A stretch of 24,298 bases of DNA from an uncultured Oscillospiraceae bacterium (lineage in GTDB: Bacteria > Bacillota > Clostridia > Oscillospirales > Oscillospiraceae), in the NCBI GenBank assembly GCA_900757655.1, contig CAAEOT010000027.1, positions 1 to 24,298 of the forward strand, in the 5' to 3' direction. A model generated the notes under the pieces. The model made no database searches. It worked only from the letters and a program-made list of their open reading frames with translations, and was not told the origin of the DNA. Below are positions 8,421 through 15,143 of this stretch, one piece after another. Each line of letters begins with the position of its first letter. The first letter of the stretch is position 1. The position numbers were made by a program, and so were the translations under genes.

Positions 8421-8640
8421 TTCTTACACTCCAATTCCTGTTCTCTTTCAGTTTCTTCTCGCGGCAAAACGCAATCAGGCGCCGGCTCCAGCTGCGCTGT
8501 CAGTTTCTCCCACCGGATAAAAAAAGACCAACTACAATCTCTTGCAGTTGGTCTTGGAAAGTCGATTCCGTCTCGGGAGAGAGACGCTGACAATCAAACA
8601 ACTCATATTTTATGTAATTGCGATTTGCTTTCTACGCATT
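8421..8640 (-). promoter_or_regulatory. Candidate attenuated leader of the transporter gene
   Basis: This non-coding leader would begin a few bases after a candidate promoter (8642-8670) and run about 215 bases to the GTG start. In RNA order it holds an AU-rich stretch, a small hairpin (arms 8581-8586 and 8569-8574), the strong terminator at 8519-8555, then about 100 bases to the start codon. No T-box, SAM, TPP or other riboswitch core was recognised. The rest of the 353-base gap (8641-8773) has only the promoter candidate and two short inverted repeats. Confidence 0.4.
8519..8555 (-). terminator. Intrinsic terminator (gene-end terminator or attenuator)
   Basis: On the minus strand a 14-bp stem (arms 8542-8555 and 8524-8537, one G-U pair) closes on a GAGA tetraloop and is followed by seven U. 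It lies 99 bases before the transporter start and 219 bases after the DUF3870 stop, so it could end that transcript or attenuate the transporter. Confidence 0.85.
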
Positions 8641-8641
8641 C

Positions 8642-8670
8642 AAAGTAGCACATTCCTCAGTGAAAAACAA
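8642..8670 (-). promoter_or_regulatory. Candidate sigma-A promoter for the transporter operon
   Basis: The minus strand reads TTGTTT, 17 bases, TACTTT, in an AT-rich stretch between the DUF3870 gene and the transporter leader. Both boxes are imperfect, so this is a moderate call. Confidence 0.4.
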
Positions 8671-8773
8671 GACCTTGTAAAACTTTCAGATAAGTACACG
8701 AAATTTGCGCAAAAAAACTGTGCAATTCTCATAGACCCATCGCCCCGGCATCTGCCCTGCCGGCGCGCTCCGC

Positions 8774-9118
8774 TCAGCTGTGCGCACGCAGATACGGTCC
8801 GTTTTTTTCCATGTACTCAATATAATTGCGGTGAATATCCCCGAATGCCTTGATGATGGATTTAGCCGCGGCGCCCTGATGGCGGTAGCCGATCTCCTCA
8901 ACGATCTCATCATAATCACGCAGGATATTCTTTCCAATAAAATACTCCCTGCACATGCTCAGCGCCAGATTCGACAGAAACGTGACCGACACATCCTCAA
9001 TACATGCGGTCTCCAGATCGATCTTCAGCCCGAGCGTGATGCTTCCGTTTGTCGTCGTGGTCGGCAAGGCCGACGGCAGCTTGGCATAGCCGCAAAAATA
9101 CGCAGTCTGATACTTCAT
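8774..9118 (-). CDS. DUF3870-like small protein
   Basis: This 114-residue soluble protein resembles the DUF3870 family of uncharacterised clostridial proteins. The resemblance shows in the N-terminal FCGYAKLP (8-15), the central LGLKIDLETACIEDVSVTF stretch (29-47) and the C-terminal segment with RHQGAAAKSIIKAF (79-92). This was judged by eye from family memory. The start at 9118 is chosen for the AAGGAG site eight bases ahead; the frame is open for 55 more codons upstream, but that stretch contains the promoter. A good promoter lies at 9180-9208. It is the first gene of the minus-strand run leading to the two transporters, with a terminator in between. No function can be assigned. No catalytic motif, metal site or membrane segment is apparent. 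Confidence 0.75.
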   Translation of the reverse strand: MKYQTAYFCGYAKLPSALPTTTTNGSITLGLKIDLETACIEDVSVTFLSNLALSMCREYFIGKNILRDYDEIVEEIGYRHQGAAAKSIIKAFGDIHRNYIEYMEKNGPYLRAHS

Positions 9119-9179
9119 TTCTTTTTCTCCTTTTTCATTTCGCGCCTTTTCCAAGGGCGCATTCTCATTTCTCACGCTC

Positions 9180-9208
9180 AGCATAGCACGCTGCTCTACC
9201 GCCGTCAA
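9180..9208 (-). promoter_or_regulatory. Sigma-A promoter of the DUF3870 gene
   Basis: On the minus strand TTGACG, a 17-base spacer and TATGCT precede the DUF3870 ribosome site, giving a leader of about 55 bases. Confidence 0.7.
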
Positions 9209-9223
9209 CTCGATTCCGCAGGT

Positions 9224-9260
9224 AAAAAACGGAGACAGCCGATCAGCCGTCTCCGTTTTT
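9224..9260 (-). terminator. Intrinsic terminator of the beta-propeller lipoprotein gene
   Basis: The arms 9225-9236 and 9249-9260 form a perfect 12-bp stem that includes A/T ends, with U-tracts readable on both strands. It lies 42 bases after the stop of the minus-strand gene at 9302. Confidence 0.88.
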
Positions 9261-9301
9261 CTCGATTCATAAATGCATACCAAGCAGGATAATTCTCGTG
9301 T

Positions 9302-11173
9302 TTATCCACGCGGGATGATCGCCTGCGCCGCGTTCTCAAGCGTACCCAGGTCGAGTACGTTCACCTGGTCGGAGCCAACGACATAAAAGTAGTCGCCGAT
9401 GTACAGGCCGCGGTTGTTCTCGTCCCACTGCGAGACCGGGATCTCCTTGCGCAGCGTGAAGCCGTCGTCCGCCGAATAGCCGTAGACAAGGTAGCTGTTC
9501 TCGGCCGGGAAAGCGATGAGATTTTTGCCGCTGTCGACCAGGATGGCCTTGTGGTTATACAGCGCCTCGCTGTAGTCGGCATCAATGGTCTGCGTGTGCA
9601 GATCGTGCAGCTTGGCCGGATCGGACGTGTCGATCATGACGAGCTTCATGCCGTCCACGGTCGTGCCATCGACCGCCTGCGTCTCCATGCCGAGACCGAA
9701 AAGCAGCCCGTCCGACCAGACATGCAGATAGTCCGAATAGCCGCTGAGCTTGAGCTCGCCGACAACCTTCGGGTTCGCCGGGTCGGTCAGGTCGACTGCA
9801 AAGACCGGATCCGTCTGGCGGTAGGTGCACAGATAGCCGTAATCCCCGTCAAAGCGCGCGGAGAACACCGTCTCCCCTTCCGCAAGTCCGGCCACGCTGC
9901 CGACGGTGTTCAGGTCACTGTCGAGTACGTAGACATCGTTGCGCGTCTGCGTGGCATCGTCATTTGTTTTCGTGTTTTCAAAGTCGTGCTTCTCATCGCG
10001 GTAGATGCTGTAGGCATACGTCTGCTCGGTCGTGGCCATGCGCAGATAACCGTCCCGCTCGTCAAGCGAGAACTGGTTGTTGAGCGCGCCGGCCACAGCG
10101 CCGTTGGCGGCGAAGGCAAGCTTGCCGTCCGTGACCGCAAAGCGGTTAACCACCGTGTTGACGCTCGAGGTATAGTCTGTGACCGTGTAGCTGCCGTCTT
10201 TATAGCTCTTGCCCGCGCCGTCATCGTAAACGCTCGTGCACAGGTAGAGATTCTCTGCCGTCATATACACCGTTTCCCCGCCGCCGAGCACAGACTGGCT
10301 GGAGAGACGGGTGCCGGAAGCGATGTCGTACGACGCTGCGACCGTATAGGTCATGGAATTGTTATACGGCATGAGGCCGATGCTGCCGCACGGCACGACC
10401 GACGCCGTGTCCCCATCGTACAGCCGGGGCGCGAATGTGGCCTCGTCGCCCTTCTCGGGCGCATCGGGATAATACGACGTGCACAGATAGAGCACGCCGC
10501 CGACCATGCGCGAGGCGATCTCATAACCGTCCTGCCCGAATGACTGAACCAGCGTCGGGGCCGCCGGATCGGAAACGTCATAAATATCGACCGTGACGTA
10601 GTTGCTGCCACTGCCCGCAATCCCGTCAGAGGAAGCATCGCCGCCCGTCCAGTCGGTATAGGACGAGAGAACGACCGCACGGCCATCTGCGAGATACAGC
10701 TCCAGCGGCAGCTTTTCCTGCGTGTGCGCCCGGCCGTCCTCGGTCGTCGTCTGCTCCCAGTCCTGCCCGACGAACACGTTGGACACGTCTGCAACGTCCG
10801 TGCCGTCCGCCTGCATGACGATCAGCTCGCTGCCGCGCAGGATGTAGATATACGTGCCGTCGGTCTTGACGATGTCGCCCTCGTCGACGCCCGCGACCTG
10901 CACGTTCGTGCCGGAGTAGAACGTGCCCTCACCGTCGCCCTTGCCGCCGGTCTCCGGGTCGCCGGAGGTACCGTCGGACATGTTGAGCGACTTGCTGCGG
11001 TCAGCGATCGCTTTCTGCGCATCGGTCAGTGCGGAATAGACCTCACTGTAGCTCTTGGCAAAGGTCAGGCCGCCGGCCGTCACCGTCTTGCCGGTCTGGC
11101 CGCCGGTTCCGCAGGCAGTCAGCAGCGCGAGCGACAGGCACAGCACCAGAAATCCCGAAAGAAACTTTTTCAT
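9302..11173 (-). CDS. Lipoprotein with C-terminal beta-propeller domain
   Basis: The 623-residue protein starts with a lipoprotein signal: MKK, a hydrophobic core, and the lipobox LLTAC with C21 as the lipidated cysteine. It should therefore sit on the outer face of the cytoplasmic membrane. The rest resembles the 'secreted protein with C-terminal beta-propeller' family distantly related to WD40 (Pfam Beta_propel). It shows repeated blade-like stretches such as VDEGDIVKTDGTYIYIL, YLCTSYYPD and GDYGYLCTYRQTDPVFAVDL. There is a Gly/Asp/Ser-rich linker near residues 70-90. No catalytic motif is visible; binding or scaffolding is a family-level guess. GAGGTG precedes the ATG at 11173. It has its own promoter and terminator, so it is a single-gene unit between the transporter/oxidoreductase locus and the LIV operon. 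Confidence 0.88.
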   Translation of the reverse strand: MKKFLSGFLVLCLSLALLTACGTGGQTGKTVTAGGLTFAKSYSEVYSALTDAQKAIADRSKSLNMSDGTSGDPETGGKGDGEGTFYSGTNVQVAGVDEGDIVKTDGTYIYILRGSELIVMQADGTDVADVSNVFVGQDWEQTTTEDGRAHTQEKLPLELYLADGRAVVLSSYTDWTGGDASSDGIAGSGSNYVTVDIYDVSDPAAPTLVQSFGQDGYEIASRMVGGVLYLCTSYYPDAPEKGDEATFAPRLYDGDTASVVPCGSIGLMPYNNSMTYTVAASYDIASGTRLSSQSVLGGGETVYMTAENLYLCTSVYDDGAGKSYKDGSYTVTDYTSSVNTVVNRFAVTDGKLAFAANGAVAGALNNQFSLDERDGYLRMATTEQTYAYSIYRDEKHDFENTKTNDDATQTRNDVYVLDSDLNTVGSVAGLAEGETVFSARFDGDYGYLCTYRQTDPVFAVDLTDPANPKVVGELKLSGYSDYLHVWSDGLLFGLGMETQAVDGTTVDGMKLVMIDTSDPAKLHDLHTQTIDADYSEALYNHKAILVDSGKNLIAFPAENSYLVYGYSADDGFTLRKEIPVSQWDENNRGLYIGDYFYVVGSDQVNVLDLGTLENAAQAIIPRG

Positions 11174-11207
11174 AGTACACCTCTATGGTTCGATGATTTT
11201 CAACTAC

Positions 11208-11236
11208 ATTGTACAGGATTGGACGCGCACGGTCAA
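11208..11236 (-). promoter_or_regulatory. Sigma-A promoter of the beta-propeller lipoprotein gene
   Basis: The minus strand carries TTGACC, a 17-base spacer and TACAAT, about 35 bases upstream of the ATG at 11173. It lies downstream of the LIV operon terminator. Confidence 0.8.
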
Positions 11237-11247
11237 GAAATGTTCCG

Positions 11248-11281
11248 AAAAAACGGAAGGACACCCGCAGGCATCCTCCCG
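11248..11281 (-). terminator. Intrinsic terminator of the LIV transporter operon
   Basis: On the minus strand a 12-bp stem with some G-U pairs (arms 11270-11281 and 11254-11265, loop of four) is followed by six U. It sits 17 bases past the livF stop. Confidence 0.87.
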
Positions 11282-11298
11282 TCTGATTGCGTATACAG

Positions 11299-12009
11299 TT
11301 ATGCGCCGAGGTACGCCGCGCGCACCGCGTCATTGGTCAGCAGCGCCTCACCGCTGCCGGTGAGCGTGATGCGGCCGGTCTCAAGCACGTAGCCGACATC
11401 GGCGATCTTGAGGGCCATGTTCGCGTTCTGCTCAATGAGCAGGATGGTCACGCCCTGCTTGTTGATCTCCTGAATGATAGAGAAGATATCGCGCACGACC
11501 AGCGGTGCAAGGCCGAGCGAGGGCTCATCCATCATGAGCAGCTTCGGGCGGCTCATGAGCGCACGGCCGACCGCGAGCATCTGCTGCTCGCCGCCGGAGA
11601 GCGTGCCGCCGGCCTGCCAGCTGCGCTCTTTCAGGCGCGGGAACAGGCTGTATACCCACTCGAGATCCTCCGACAGATCGTCCTTGCGCAGATAGGCGCC
11701 GATCTTGAGGTTTTCCAGCACGGTCATGTCCGGGAAAATGCGCCGTCCCTCCGGCACGAGCGTCACACCCTGTGTCACGATCTGGGTCGGAGCCTTACCG
11801 GTGATGTCCTCGCCACGGAACGTGATCTTGCCGCCGCTCGGCTTAACGAGGCCGGAGATCGTGCGCAGCGTGGAGCTCTTGCCCGCGCCGTTGGAGCCGA
11901 TCAGCGTGACGATCTGGCCCTCCTGCACATCGAACGAAATGCCCTTGACGGCCTCAATGCCGCCGTAGTTCACCTGCAGGTCTTCAATTTTCAGAATCGT
12001 TTCACTCAT
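11299..12009 (-). CDS. livF: Branched-chain amino acid ABC transporter, ATP-binding protein LivF
   Basis: This 236-residue ABC ATPase is of the LivF type. Walker A is GSNGAGKS (38-45), the signature is LSGGEQQ (137-143), Walker B is LLMMDEP (157-163), and the H-loop region is in LLIEQNANMALK. VPEGRRIFPDMTVLENL (85-101) is characteristic of LivF. The ATG at 12009 overlaps the livG end by eight bases; the frame open further upstream lies within livG and is not used. It pairs with LivG to power the two permeases encoded upstream. It is the last gene of the operon and is followed by a terminator. Substrates of this family include Leu/Ile/Val, other amino acids, amides and urea, so the exact ligand is set by the binding protein. 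Confidence 0.95.
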   Translation of the reverse strand: MSETILKIEDLQVNYGGIEAVKGISFDVQEGQIVTLIGSNGAGKSSTLRTISGLVKPSGGKITFRGEDITGKAPTQIVTQGVTLVPEGRRIFPDMTVLENLKIGAYLRKDDLSEDLEWVYSLFPRLKERSWQAGGTLSGGEQQMLAVGRALMSRPKLLMMDEPSLGLAPLVVRDIFSIIQEINKQGVTILLIEQNANMALKIADVGYVLETGRITLTGSGEALLTNDAVRAAYLGA

Positions 12010-12913
12010 CTTCCACAACCCCCAGATAGGCGTCAATGACGTGCTGATTGTTCTGGATCTCCTGCGGGATGCCCTCGGCAATCTTGCTGCCGAAGTCGAT
12101 GACGTAAATGTAATCGGAGATCCGCATGACCAGATCCATATGGTGCTCGATCAGAAAGATCGTCAGGCCGTATTTATCGCGCAGCTCGTGGATGAACGCC
12201 GCGAGCTCGAGCGTCTCCTGCGGGTTCATGCCAGCCGCCGGCTCATCAAGCAGCAGCAGCTTCGGATCCGTCGCCAGCGCGCGGGCGATCTCCAGCCGGC
12301 GCTGGATGCCGTAAGGCAGACTCGTCGCGATATCGTCCTTGTATTTCTCCAGCCCCTGCTCCACGAGCAGGGCCATGGTCTCGTCGCGCATGCGCTTTTC
12401 TTCCTTGGCGTTGCCGCGGAAGGTCGCGGAAAACACGTTCTGCTTGGCGCGCATATGCTTTGCCACGAGCACGTTTTCAAACACCGTCATGCTCTTCCAC
12501 AGGCGGATGTTCTGGAACGTGCGGGCGATGCCGAGCTTCGTGATCCTGTCCGGCGTCGGCGAGACGATCTTGCCTGTCCCGGCCAGCGGGTCGCGCGCGA
12601 GCATCTGCTCTTGCGTCTCCTCTTCCGGATGATACTCCGCCGTGTAGAGCAGCGGATTTTCACCCTTATAGAGCTTTTTCATCTTGCCGCTCGGATGGTT
12701 GCGGACCATTGGCTCGTCAAGGAATTTGACGAGGCCGTTCGTCGGCTCATACACGCCGGTGATGCAGTTGAAGGCCGTGGTCTTGCCGGCACCGTTCGGG
12801 CCGATGAGCGCCACGATCTGCCCCTCGGGGATATGCAGCGACAGGTTGTTGACCGCCACGACGCCGCCGAACTGCATCGTGATATTTTCCACGCTGAGGA
12901 TGTCTTTACTCAT
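12002..12913 (-). CDS. livG: Branched-chain amino acid ABC transporter, ATP-binding protein LivG (with insertion)
   Basis: The 303-residue ABC ATPase has Walker A GPNGAGKT (38-45), LGIARTFQNIRLW (127-139), the signature LPYGIQRR (199-206), and Walker B LLLLDEP (219-225). It is LivG by LGIARTFQNIRLW and the C-terminal IEHHMD. It is about 50 residues longer than a usual LivG of about 255. The extra piece is a charged segment at about 65-123 between the first beta sheet and the Q-loop, containing HPSGKMKKLYKGENPLLY. The ATG at 12913 has a GAGGAGG site nine bases ahead and overlaps the livM end by eight bases. Confidence 0.94.
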   Translation of the reverse strand: MSKDILSVENITMQFGGVVAVNNLSLHIPEGQIVALIGPNGAGKTTAFNCITGVYEPTNGLVKFLDEPMVRNHPSGKMKKLYKGENPLLYTAEYHPEEETQEQMLARDPLAGTGKIVSPTPDRITKLGIARTFQNIRLWKSMTVFENVLVAKHMRAKQNVFSATFRGNAKEEKRMRDETMALLVEQGLEKYKDDIATSLPYGIQRRLEIARALATDPKLLLLDEPAAGMNPQETLELAAFIHELRDKYGLTIFLIEHHMDLVMRISDYIYVIDFGSKIAEGIPQEIQNNQHVIDAYLGVVEDE

Positions 12914-14108
12914 CTGCTTTGCCCTCCTCAACTACGTTCTTTTTTGCCTTTTTCGCTCGCTTGCGGAACAGATCCGGCAGTTCGCGCTCACCCATGATGC
13001 CTTTGCGGAAGAAGAGCACAACGATCATGATGATGACCGAGAACACGACCATACGGAAGCCGTTGCGCAGCAGCGGCACCTTGAACGCGCCGATGTATGC
13101 CTCGTTGTCGAGGAAGCGCAGCCACCATTCGGAACAGGCGATGTACAGGAAGGAGGCAATGCAGCTGCCGGAGACGGAGCCGATGCCGCCGATGACGACG
13201 ATGAGCAGGATCTCATAGGTCATGGCCGAGGTGAACACCTTGGCCTGCACGGTCGTTGCGAACATCGCAAAGAGCGCGCCCGACACGCCCGCAAAGAACG
13301 AGCTGATGACAAACGACAGGCTCTTATGCTTGGCGAGATTCACGCCCATGGCCTCCGCCGCGATCTCATCGTCACGAATGGCCTTGAAGACGCGGCCATA
13401 GGACGAGTTGATGAGCAGGACAATAAGAAAAATGCAGATACCGGCTAGCAAAATCGGCACGACCGCGCTCAGGCGGAAAATGACCTTGCCGGAAGCATTC
13501 GTAATGTTGAAATCCGCAAACGTCGGATAGCCCTTGAGGATGTTGGCGCCGTTGGTGACCTTGCCGAGCGTCTGCCACTGGAAAATGGCGCGCAGGATCT
13601 CGGCAAAGCCGAGCGTCGCGATGGCCAGATAATCGCTCTTGAGGCGCAGGACCGGCAGACCGATCAGATACGCGAAGAACGCGGCGACCAGACCCGCGAA
13701 AATAATAGCCACTATCACGCCGAGCACCAGACTCACGCCGCCGCCGAAACCGGTGGCGCCGAACAGATGCTGGAACATCTCCTGAAAGGAGAAGTGGACG
13801 CTCGAACCCTCGAAGAGGTAATACACGCTGTCACGCGCAGCGTCCGGGATCATGAAGATCGCGTAGGCATACGCGCCGAGGAGCATGAAGCCCGCCTGAC
13901 CGAGCGAGAACAGGCCGGTAAAGCCGTTGAGCAGGTTCATGGACACGGCGACGAGCGAGTACACCGCACCCTTTTTAATGACCGTAAAAAGCAGGGAGCC
14001 GGGAGACATCACATTCTCCAGCACCATCGTCACGAGCGTGAGCACGAGCACGATAGCAAAGGTGATCAGATTGCCGCGGCGCGCTTCTTTGTCTTTCGCT
14101 TTCAGCAC
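12906..14108 (-). CDS. livM: Branched-chain amino acid ABC transporter, permease LivM
   Basis: The 400-residue permease has multiple hydrophobic segments and the LivM hallmarks AVSMNLLNGFTGLFSLGQAGFM, LRLKSDYLAIATLGFAEI and AIRDDEIAAEAMGVN. A loop near residues 90-120 between early membrane segments is enriched in polar and Phe residues. The C-terminus is a Lys/Arg-rich cytoplasmic tail (FRKRAKKAKKN). The start codon is GTG at 14108, behind an AGGGGGG site, 14 bases after the livH stop. It forms the transport channel with LivH, and its 3' end overlaps livG. Confidence 0.94.
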   Translation of the reverse strand: MLKAKDKEARRGNLITFAIVLVLTLVTMVLENVMSPGSLLFTVIKKGAVYSLVAVSMNLLNGFTGLFSLGQAGFMLLGAYAYAIFMIPDAARDSVYYLFEGSSVHFSFQEMFQHLFGATGFGGGVSLVLGVIVAIIFAGLVAAFFAYLIGLPVLRLKSDYLAIATLGFAEILRAIFQWQTLGKVTNGANILKGYPTFADFNITNASGKVIFRLSAVVPILLAGICIFLIVLLINSSYGRVFKAIRDDEIAAEAMGVNLAKHKSLSFVISSFFAGVSGALFAMFATTVQAKVFTSAMTYEILLIVVIGGIGSVSGSCIASFLYIACSEWWLRFLDNEAYIGAFKVPLLRNGFRMVVFSVIIMIVVLFFRKGIMGERELPDLFRKRAKKAKKNVVEEGKADE

Positions 14109-14122
14109 AGTGATCCCCCCTC

Positions 14123-14998
14123 TCAGACTTTGTCCGTGGCCTTTTCACCGAACAGGCCGGTGGGCTTGACCACAAGGACAACGATCAGCAGTGCGAACGT
14201 GAACGCATCGGAGAACACCGTCATGCTGGTGCCCTTGATGAGCGTTTCGCAGATACCGATGATGAACGCGCCGATCACGGCGCCGGGGATCGAGCCGATG
14301 CCGCCGAACACCGCAGCGACAAACGCCTTCAGACCGGGCATGGCGCCGGAGGTGGGGATAACGGTCGGATAGTTCGTGAAGTACAGCAGCGAGCCGACAG
14401 CCGCCAGAAACGAGCCGATGATAAACGTTACGGAGATGACCTTGTTGATCTGGATGCCCATGAGCTGACTGGTCTCGAAGTCCTTCGCGACCGCGCGCAT
14501 GGCCATACCGATCTTTGTGTGGTTGATGAGCCACTGCAGCAGCAGCACGAGCACGATCACGAGCACAGGCGTGATGACCGTGACCCAGTGCGTGGACGCG
14601 CCGAGGATCGTGACCGTGCCGGACACGAACGGCAGCGACGGATACGTCTGCGGCTGGCCGCCGGTGGCATATAGTGCCACGTTCTGCAGCAGGTAGCTCA
14701 CGCCGATGGCCGAGATCATGACCGACATGCGCGGCGCGCTGCGAAGCGGCTTATAGGCCGCGCGCTCGATGACGAAGCCGAGCAGCACCGTCAGCACGAG
14801 CATGAGCGGAATGGACACGTACACCGGCAGGGACGCGCACATGAAGACCATCATGAGGCCTGCACACATGAACACGTCGCCGTGGGCGAAGTTAATGAGA
14901 CGCAGGATGCCATAGACCATCGTATAACCGATGGCGATCAGGGCATACTGGCCGCCCAGCGAAACGCCGGATAAAATTTGTGCGACTAGAAATTCCAT
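14123..14998 (-). CDS. livH: Branched-chain amino acid ABC transporter, permease LivH
   Basis: The 291-residue permease is of the LivH type. GGQYALIAIGYTMVYGILRLINFAHGD (about 15-41) is its classical N-terminal signature, and MRAVAKDFETSQLMGIQINK is the conserved loop that couples to the ATPase. About eight hydrophobic segments are visible. The ATG at 14998 follows a GAGAGGG site. It is the first gene after the binding-protein gene, separated by 145 bases that hold two hairpins, and is 14 bases ahead of livM. Confidence 0.95.
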   Translation of the reverse strand: MEFLVAQILSGVSLGGQYALIAIGYTMVYGILRLINFAHGDVFMCAGLMMVFMCASLPVYVSIPLMLVLTVLLGFVIERAAYKPLRSAPRMSVMISAIGVSYLLQNVALYATGGQPQTYPSLPFVSGTVTILGASTHWVTVITPVLVIVLVLLLQWLINHTKIGMAMRAVAKDFETSQLMGIQINKVISVTFIIGSFLAAVGSLLYFTNYPTVIPTSGAMPGLKAFVAAVFGGIGSIPGAVIGAFIIGICETLIKGTSMTVFSDAFTFALLIVVLVVKPTGLFGEKATDKV

Positions 14999-15036
14999 CT
15001 GTTTCCCTCTCTATCGTTTGCAAATGCGGACATTCA

Positions 15037-15079
15037 GCCGCCGCGAAAACCGTGGAGCTTCCGCGGCTTTCGCAGCGGC
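15037..15079 (-). repeat. Long imperfect inverted repeat between binding protein and permease genes
   Basis: The arms 15037-15055 and 15061-15079 pair over 19 positions with two mismatches and one G-U, around a five-base loop. There is no U-tract, so it is more likely an mRNA-stabilising or processing hairpin than a terminator. Confidence 0.65.
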
Positions 15080-15092
15080 TCAAAATCCCAAA

Positions 15093-15112
15093 GGGGGAGC
15101 CGAAGCTCCCCC
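15093..15112 (-). terminator. GC-rich UUCG-loop hairpin after the binding-protein gene (weak terminator or stabiliser)
   Basis: A perfect 8-bp GC-rich stem closes on a UUCG tetraloop in the minus-strand RNA. It starts 31 bases past the stop of the binding-protein gene. Only an interrupted U-run follows, so it would be leaky at best, allowing excess binding protein over permease. Confidence 0.6.
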
Positions 15113-15143
15113 CGGATTCTTGATCTCAGACCGATTCAGAAGC

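Noticed and set aside
8421..8640. T-box or known riboswitch in the transporter leader
   Set aside because: No T-box core or specifier arrangement and no SAM, TPP, glycine or lysine riboswitch core could be recognised; only a generic hairpin and terminator are supported.
8705..8725. Hairpin with a poly-A loop downstream of the DUF3870 gene
   Set aside because: The 7-bp stem has its A/U run in the loop, not after the stem, so it is not a terminator; probably chance in an AT-rich region.
9551..10543. 330-codon plus-strand open frame inside the beta-propeller gene
   Set aside because: It lies wholly antisense to a well-supported lipoprotein and shows the Val/Arg/His bias of a shadow frame.
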